A DNA stretch of 32,799 bases from Frankiaceae bacterium (GTDB taxonomy: Bacteria > Actinomycetota > Actinomycetes > Frankiales > Frankiaceae). Below, one piece after another: positions 27,342 to 32,799 of this stretch. The DNA lies in contig JADGOW010000006.1 in the NCBI GenBank assembly GCA_017882765.1, positions 1 to 32,799 of the forward strand. Reading direction: 5' to 3'. The position numbers and the translations under genes were made by a program. Position 1 is the stretch's first letter, and each line of letters begins with the position of its first letter. The notes below the pieces were generated by a model. It was not told where the DNA came from, did not search any database, and worked only from the letters and a program-made list of their open reading frames with translations.

Positions 27342-27539
27342 GTGACGACGGCGCAGGGCTGGACGCTGCTGAGCATCCTGGCGGTGTTCGCGAGCCTGGT
27401 CGTCACGCTCGTCCTCGCCCAGATCCACAGTCTGCGCAGCTACATGGACGCCCGCTTCGACGCCGTCGATGCGCGGCTCGACCACCTCGACCGCGACGTA
27501 CAGGCCGTCGTGAACCGGGTCTTCCGGCGCGACGAGTAG
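27342..27539 (+). CDS. Small membrane-anchored coiled-coil protein
   Basis: A 65-residue protein with an N-terminal membrane segment (WTLLSILAVFASLVVTLVLA) followed by an acidic, heptad-patterned helix ending HLDRDVQAVVNRVF. Short actinobacterial proteins of this form, with the xLDRDVQALxxRVF end, are common and uncharacterised. GTG 27342 lies eight bases after a TATAAC -10-like element (27328-27333), so the mRNA may be leaderless. It is divergent from the DUF6308-like gene and converges with dnaE. Confidence 0.72.
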   Translation: MTTAQGWTLLSILAVFASLVVTLVLAQIHSLRSYMDARFDAVDARLDHLDRDVQAVVNRVFRRDE

Positions 27540-27566
27540 GCAGGTTGGCCGTCAGCCCACGGTGCC

Positions 27567-30500
27567 TCAACCTACGACGCAGCCCGCGCCCAGCAGTTCC
27601 TTCAAGTCACCCATCAGGCTCGCCGTGACCTGCACCCGCAGCCGCTCGTCCAAGCGCAGGACGGTGCTACGCGCCGGCCCGAGCAGCTGAAGTCGCACCT
27701 CCGTCGTGCCCGGGTGGGTCGCGAGGACGTCCTTGAGCCGCTCGACCAGAGGCGGGGTACACCGTGCGGCCTGGAGGCTGATGGTGAGCGGCCCGCGCGG
27801 GCCCTGCGAGATGTCGGGCAGCGTCACCCCGGAGGCGATGAGGCGGGGAACCTCGTCGCGCTTTTCGACCCGGCCCCGGACCAGCACCACCTCGTCCTCG
27901 GCAAGCGAGATGCCGCACTGGGCGTACGTGGCCGGAAAGAAGAACACCTCGACACTGCCGTCAAGATCCTCCAGGAGCGCCGTGGCCCAGGGGCTGCCCT
28001 GTTTCGTGACCCGGCGGCTGAGGCCGGCCAGGATTCCCCCGACGGTGACCGTCGCCCCGTCGTCCACTTCGTCCGCGGCGAGCCGGCGGACGGTACAGTC
28101 GGCGGACGCTGCGATCACGTGCTCGACCCCGAGGAGCGGGTGGTCGCTGACGTAGAGGCCGAGCATCTCCCGTTCGAAGGCGAGCAGCGACTTCTTGTCC
28201 CACTCCCCGACGGGGATGCTGTGCTCGAACAGGGCGCCGGCCTCGCCCTCAGCCGGTTCCGGGGCCTGCTCCGGCTCGCCGAACAGCGAGAACTGCCCGG
28301 CGGCCTCGGCCCGCTTGGTGTCCAGGCAAGCATCGATGGCCTCGGCGTGGATGTGCAGCAGCCCGCGCCGGGAGTGCCCCAGCGAGTCGAACGCCCCGGC
28401 CTTGACCAGCGACTCGACGACCCGCTTGTTGCAGGCGACGGGCTCCACCTTGCGCAGGAAGTCGTGGAATGAGGCGAACCTGCCTTTGGCCCGGCGGGTA
28501 CCGATCAGCGACTCGACGACGTTCGCCCCGACGTTGCGCACGGCGGAGAGCCCAAACCGGATGTCGGTACCGCGCGGCGTGAAGTCGGAATCGGAGTCGT
28601 TGACGTCCGGTGGCAGCACCTTGATGCCCATCCGCCGGCATTCGGCCAGGTAGACGGCACTCTTGTCCTTGTCGTCGCGGACCGAGGTGAGTAGGGCCGC
28701 CATATATTCGGCCGGGTAGCGCGCCTTGAGGTAGGCCGTCCAGTAGGAGACGAGCCCGTATCCCGCCGAGTGCGCCTTGTTGAAGGCGTAATCAGCGAAG
28801 GGGACGAGCACCTCCCACAGCTTGGTGATCGCGGCGTCGCTGAACCCGTTGCTGCGCATGCCCGCCGCGAACGGGACGTACTCCTGGTCGAGGATGGCTT
28901 TCTTCTTCTTGCCCATCGCCCGGCGCAGCAGGTCGGCCTGACCCAGGGTGTAACCGGCGACCTTCTGGGCGGCCGCCATCACCTGTTCCTGGTAGACGAT
29001 GACGCCGTAGGTCTCGCCGAGGACGTCGGCGAGCGGCTCGGCCAGCTCGGGGTGGATCGGGTCGCGGGGGCGCCGCCCGTGCTTGCGCTCGACGTAGTCG
29101 AGGTGGGCCCCGACACCCATCGGCCCCGGCCGGTACAGCGCGATGAGTGCGGAGATGTCGTCGAACGTCGTGGGCTGCATCGCGCGCATGAGCGAGCGCA
29201 TGGGCCCGCCCTCGAGCTGGAAGACGCCGACCGACTCGCCTCGGCACAGCAGCGCGTACGCCTCCGGGTCGTCGAGCGGCAGCTCTTCGATCACGACCTG
29301 CTCGCCCCGGTTGGCCTCGAGGTGGCGCAGGCAATCGTCGAGCACGGTCAGGTTGCGCAGCCCGAGGAAATCCATCTTCAGCAGGCCCAGCTTTTCCACG
29401 GTGCCCATGTCGAACTGCGTGATCACCGCGCCGTCGGCCTCGCGGCGCCACACCGGGATGTGCTCGGTCAGGGGGTCGCGGCACATGACGACCCCGGCCG
29501 CGTGCACCCCCGCCTGCCGTTTGAGGCCCTCAAGGCCACGGGCGGTCTCGATGACACGCTTCGCGTCCGGATCGGTTTCGAAGGCCTGCCGAAGTTCGGC
29601 CGCCTCCCCGTACCGGGACGACGAGGAGTCGAAGCACTCCTTCAGCGACATCTCGCGGCCCATGACCGGCGGAGGCATCGACTTGGTCAGCCGGTCACCC
29701 ATCACGTAGGGGAAGCCCAGCACGCGCGCCGAGTCTTTGATCGCTTGCTTCGCCTTGATGGTGCCGAAGGTGATGATCTGGGCGACCCGGTCCTCGCCGT
29801 AGCGCTCGGTGGCATACCGGATCATGTCGCCGCGCCGGCGTTCATCGAAATCCATGTCGATGTCGGGCATCGACACGCGTTCTGGGTTGAGGAAACGCTC
29901 GAAGATCAATCCGTAGCGCAGCGGGTCGAGTTCGGTGATGCCCAGGCAGTAGGACACCGTGCAGCCGGCCGCGCTGCCCCGGCCCGGGCCGACCCGAATG
30001 CCGTGCTCCTTTGCGTAGCGGACCAGGTCGGCGACGACGAGGAAGTAGGACGGGAAGCCCATCTGGACGATGACGCCGACCTCGTAGTCGACCTGCCGGC
30101 GCACCTCGTCGCCGGGATGGTCCCCATACCGGCGGCGCATGCCCTCGATCACCTGCTTGCGGAACCAGCTCTCCTCATCCTCGCCCGCCGGTACGGGGAA
30201 ACGCGGCAGCAGGTCACGCTTCTCGAACACGGGCGGGACCACGCGCTCCGCTATGGCGAGGGTGTTGTCACAGGCCTCGGGCAGCTCGGCGAACAACTCC
30301 CGCATCTCGGCCGGGCTCTTGAGGTAGAACTCCTCGGCCTCGAAGCGAAACCTCGACGGATCAGCCAGGGTCGCGCCCGTCTGCACGCACAGCAGCACCT
30401 CGTGCGGCTGGGAGTCGGCCCGCCGGGTGTAGTGCAGGTCGTTCGTCGCGAGCATCGGCAGCCCGAGCTCGCCGGCCAGCCGCACCAGGTGCGGAAAGAC

Positions 30501-31079
30501 CCGCTTCTCGATCCCGATGCCGTGCTGCATCAGCTCGACGAAATAGTTGCCCGGACCGAAGATCTCCGCATACTCCCCCGCGGTTCTCTTCGCCCTCTCG
30601 TAGTCGCCGCGCTCGATGAGCTGGCTCACCTCGCCACCCGGGCATCCCGTGGTGGCGATGAGCCCTCCGCTGAAGCGGCTCAGCAGCTCACGGTCCATCC
30701 GTGGCTTGTAGTAGTACCCCTCCAGGCTGGCGAGGCTGGAGAGCTTGACCAGGTTCGCCCAGCCCTGCCCGTCCGCCGCCAGGAGTGTCATGTGGCTGTA
30801 CTTGTCGGTCTTGGCATTGCCGCCGTCGGGCAGCCGCTTGTCGAACCGGCTGCCGGGGGCGATATAGGCCTCCGTGCCGAGGATCGGTTTGACCCCGGCG
30901 GCCGCGCCCTGGCGAGCGAAGTCGTAGGCGCCGTAGAGGGAGCCGTGGTCGGTCATGGCCAGGGCGGGCATCCCCAGCTGCGCGCAGGACTCGAACAGCT
31001 CGCTGAGCCGCGCCGCCCCGTCCAACATCGAGTACTCGGTGTGCACGTGCAGATGCACGAACGACTCGCGGGACGACAT
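27567..31079 (-). CDS. dnaE: DNA polymerase III alpha subunit
   Basis: The main replicative polymerase, 1170 residues. The N-terminal PHP domain is complete (HLHVHTEYSMLDG, residues 9-21; AMTDHGSLYG), and in actinobacterial DnaE1 this domain proofreads. The polymerase catalytic acids are in PDIDMDF (405-411), with the palm and thumb blocks GPGRGSAAGCTVSYCLGITE and FNKAHSAGYGLVSYWTAYLK. A clamp-binding QFSLF motif is at 929-933, and an OB-fold nucleic-acid-binding domain follows (about 1010-1090). AGAGGAGG precedes ATG 31079 but with a 12-base gap, longer than usual. It converges with the small membrane protein gene. Confidence 0.98.
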   Translation of the reverse strand: MSSRESFVHLHVHTEYSMLDGAARLSELFESCAQLGMPALAMTDHGSLYGAYDFARQGAAAGVKPILGTEAYIAPGSRFDKRLPDGGNAKTDKYSHMTLLAADGQGWANLVKLSSLASLEGYYYKPRMDRELLSRFSGGLIATTGCPGGEVSQLIERGDYERAKRTAGEYAEIFGPGNYFVELMQHGIGIEKRVFPHLVRLAGELGLPMLATNDLHYTRRADSQPHEVLLCVQTGATLADPSRFRFEAEEFYLKSPAEMRELFAELPEACDNTLAIAERVVPPVFEKRDLLPRFPVPAGEDEESWFRKQVIEGMRRRYGDHPGDEVRRQVDYEVGVIVQMGFPSYFLVVADLVRYAKEHGIRVGPGRGSAAGCTVSYCLGITELDPLRYGLIFERFLNPERVSMPDIDMDFDERRRGDMIRYATERYGEDRVAQIITFGTIKAKQAIKDSARVLGFPYVMGDRLTKSMPPPVMGREMSLKECFDSSSSRYGEAAELRQAFETDPDAKRVIETARGLEGLKRQAGVHAAGVVMCRDPLTEHIPVWRREADGAVITQFDMGTVEKLGLLKMDFLGLRNLTVLDDCLRHLEANRGEQVVIEELPLDDPEAYALLCRGESVGVFQLEGGPMRSLMRAMQPTTFDDISALIALYRPGPMGVGAHLDYVERKHGRRPRDPIHPELAEPLADVLGETYGVIVYQEQVMAAAQKVAGYTLGQADLLRRAMGKKKKAILDQEYVPFAAGMRSNGFSDAAITKLWEVLVPFADYAFNKAHSAGYGLVSYWTAYLKARYPAEYMAALLTSVRDDKDKSAVYLAECRRMGIKVLPPDVNDSDSDFTPRGTDIRFGLSAVRNVGANVVESLIGTRRAKGRFASFHDFLRKVEPVACNKRVVESLVKAGAFDSLGHSRRGLLHIHAEAIDACLDTKRAEAAGQFSLFGEPEQAPEPAEGEAGALFEHSIPVGEWDKKSLLAFEREMLGLYVSDHPLLGVEHVIAASADCTVRRLAADEVDDGATVTVGGILAGLSRRVTKQGSPWATALLEDLDGSVEVFFFPATYAQCGISLAEDEVVLVRGRVEKRDEVPRLIASGVTLPDISQGPRGPLTISLQAARCTPPLVERLKDVLATHPGTTEVRLQLLGPARSTVLRLDERLRVQVTASLMGDLKELLGAGCVVG

Positions 31080-31231
31080 GGCCGCGGTCGACCTCCTCTG
31101 AGCATGGGGTTAACTCGCCCACTGCGCCGAGCAGGCTCCCCTCGGGAGGGAGGCTTCGGGTGGGCAGACCCTCAGTCTCGCACCGGGGCGCGACGTTTCG
31201 GCCCTGCCGCGGCCGTGGCGCGAGGGACCGG

Positions 31232-32799
31232 TCAGTACGTGCACGCGTTGGCAGGGTCCGCCGCGGTCACTTGCGGCGGGCTCAGCGATGTGGGCAAGGC
31301 CGACGGGGCGGGCGCCGGCGGGAGCGCGCTGGATGGCGCGGCAGCCGGCGCACCGGGGGCGGCGACGTGCACCAGCGACGTGAACGAGCTGCCGACCACA
31401 AGGACGATTCCCGCCGCCGCCGGGTCCTCGCGCAGCTGGGCGCCGGGGACTGCCGCCGCGACGGTGCGGGCGGCCTCGACCGAACCCGGTGGGTAGCTCA
31501 CGACCGAGTCGGCGTAGTCATGGCGGTCGGCGTTGGCATAGGCACCCACGTGGAAACCCTGGGCCGCGAGGCCTTGAGTGACGCTTCGCGCGATGCCGGG
31601 TGTCCCACTGCCGTTCTGCACCGTCACCGTCACCGCCGCCGGGGCCACCGTCACCGGCCTGCCGTCACCTGCGGTCGGACCCGGACTGGGCGAGGCGGCT
31701 GGCGACTGCGACTGCGACGATGGACGCAGCGGAGCGAAGAACGCGTCCACCGCTGGCTGGTCGTACATCAGGACCGAGCCGATTCCCCGCAGCTCCCAGA
31801 ACCCGTTGGCGTCCCGGAAGGTGCCGGGATCGGTGCTGCGGAGCTCTCGCACGGGGATGGTTGCAAAATGGATTTTGGCTGCATCGTTGCCGCGCAGCCG
31901 CCCGCTCAGCGACACCAGATCCCGTACGGACGTCGCGTCGTCGGTGGTCAGCGAGGACGCGGCCGAGTTCGCCAGCGACAGCAGCCGGTCCGGGTGGAAC
32001 AGATTGCTGCTGGCGCTGGCCTTGCGGAACACCGCACCGAGGAACTGCTGCTGGCGCTGGATTCGGGCCAGGTCGCCGCGGGGCAGACCGTGACGCTGCC
32101 GCACGAACGCCAGCGCCTGCGTCCCGTCGAGGTGGTTCATACCGGGATGACCGTGGAAACCGCTGAAGTCGTCGTTGAGGTTGTCGAACCCGACGGCCTT
32201 GCGCACGCAGACATCCACACCGCCGATCGCGTCGGTCATGCGCTGGAAACCGGCGAGATCGATCTGGACGTAGTGGTCGACGCGCACGTCGCTCAGGCGC
32301 TCCACCGTCTGCACGAGCAGCGCCGGGCCGCCCAGATCGAGGGCCACGTTGATGCGATTGCGGCCCTCGGGGTGGGGCCGCCCGGACGGGTCGGTGTAGG
32401 CGGGGATGGTCACCACCGTGTCGCGCGGGAAGGAGATCAGCGTCGTCGTGCCGTCGCTGTCCAGGTGCGCCAGGATGAGCGAGTCGGAGCGCTGGCCGGT
32501 GACGTGGTCGCGCCCGTTCCCCTGGTACGTCGAGCCGGTGCCCGCGCGGCTGTCGGAGCCGACGAGAAGGTAGTTCTGGTCGCCGGCGGCCCCGGCCGGC
32601 CGCAGCCCGCCGGGCAGGTGGAACCTGCCGATCTGGCCGTCGTAGTACTTGTAGATCACCCAGCCGCCCAGGGAAATCACGAGCGTGCCCACCGACAGCG
32701 CGATAGCGACCCGTCGCAGCCAGCGCCGCAGCACCGACGGCCGAGACCCTCGGCGGGCAGGCGTCGGACGGTAAGAGGCGGGCGAGCCTGCCGGCCGCT
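31232..32799 (-). CDS. LCP-family cell-wall polymer ligase with LytR_C domain (N-terminus at or beyond the window edge)
   Basis: LytR-CpsA-Psr proteins transfer wall polymers (arabinogalactan-like, teichoic acid) from lipid carriers to peptidoglycan. Shown here are a membrane anchor (near RRVAIALSVGTLVISLGGWV), the LCP domain with VGSDSR, SDSLILAHLD, SFPRDTVVTIP (catalytic-region Arg) and RIQRQQQFL, a Ser/Pro linker, and a LytR_C domain (VTVQNGSGTPGIARSV). The Pro/Ala-rich tail ends in Cys-Thr-Tyr. A GTG at 32734 gives 500 residues, but the frame stays open to the edge with a basic, disordered sequence typical of LCP N-termini, so the true start may lie outside. Confidence 0.9.
   Translation of the reverse strand, partial: RPAGSPASYRPTPARRGSRPSVLRRWLRRVAIALSVGTLVISLGGWVIYKYYDGQIGRFHLPGGLRPAGAAGDQNYLLVGSDSRAGTGSTYQGNGRDHVTGQRSDSLILAHLDSDGTTTLISFPRDTVVTIPAYTDPSGRPHPEGRNRINVALDLGGPALLVQTVERLSDVRVDHYVQIDLAGFQRMTDAIGGVDVCVRKAVGFDNLNDDFSGFHGHPGMNHLDGTQALAFVRQRHGLPRGDLARIQRQQQFLGAVFRKASASSNLFHPDRLLSLANSAASSLTTDDATSVRDLVSLSGRLRGNDAAKIHFATIPVRELRSTDPGTFRDANGFWELRGIGSVLMYDQPAVDAFFAPLRPSSQSQSPAASPSPGPTAGDGRPVTVAPAAVTVTVQNGSGTPGIARSVTQGLAAQGFHVGAYANADRHDYADSVVSYPPGSVEAARTVAAAVPGAQLREDPAAAGIVLVVGSSFTSLVHVAAPGAPAAAPSSALPPAPAPSALPTSLSPPQVTAADPANACTY

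Noticed and set aside
28770-31496. A 908-codon open frame on the + strand opposite dnaE
   Set aside because: Shadow frame in high-GC DNA; the minus strand carries all DnaE motifs in one frame.

Overview
High-GC actinobacterial chromosome. The evidence is the pervasive G/C at third codon positions, frequent GTG starts, an actinobacterial PriA-type HisA, a Trp-associated membrane protein, DnaE with a PHP domain, an LCP-family protein, an F420-type luciferase-like oxidoreductase and RES/Xre toxin-antitoxin genes. The content resembles the conserved actinobacterial dnaE-his-trp neighbourhood, but genes have been inserted between its blocks. No rRNA, tRNA, CRISPR array or transposase was seen, and no stretch over 300 bases lacks a gene.

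Layout, left to right. 1-69 is the tail of a + strand gene. 286-4726 (minus) is hisI-trpE-TAM followed by a membrane PAS-GGDEF diguanylate cyclase where trpC would often sit. 4849-5763 (+) is an LLM-class oxidoreductase divergent from hisI. 5918-9990 is an accessory stretch: an Xre/RES toxin-antitoxin pair, a remnant of a chloroperoxidase-like gene, a small Cys-rich protein, a three-helix-bundle protein, a conserved hypothetical and a GNAT acetyltransferase. Two of these genes share a duplicated upstream element. 9998-13806 is a heterodimeric ABC exporter pair. 13976-15666 holds two small proteins and a D-2-hydroxyacid dehydrogenase. 15811-20923 is hisDCBHAF, in which every junction is a 4-base stop/start overlap. 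21077-23743 is a fused asparagine synthetase/F420-glutamyl-ligase-like protein. 24008-26542 is a leucine-rich leader peptide, leuA and a coupled membrane protein. 26585-27539 holds a hypothetical gene and a small membrane protein. 27567-31079 is dnaE, and 31232 to the right edge is an LCP-LytR_C protein.

How the genes work together. hisD, C, B, H, A, F and I cover the middle and late histidine pathway; hisG and hisE are not here. trpE feeds tryptophan synthesis, and PriA (hisA) may also supply the TrpF step. leuA commits carbon to leucine and appears to be controlled by ribosome-mediated attenuation through a leader peptide with four consecutive Leu codons. The most unusual items are the AsnB/F420-ligase-like fusion, the paired 41-base promoter elements with a DosR-like core upstream of the GNAT and three-helix-bundle genes, and the leuA leader.
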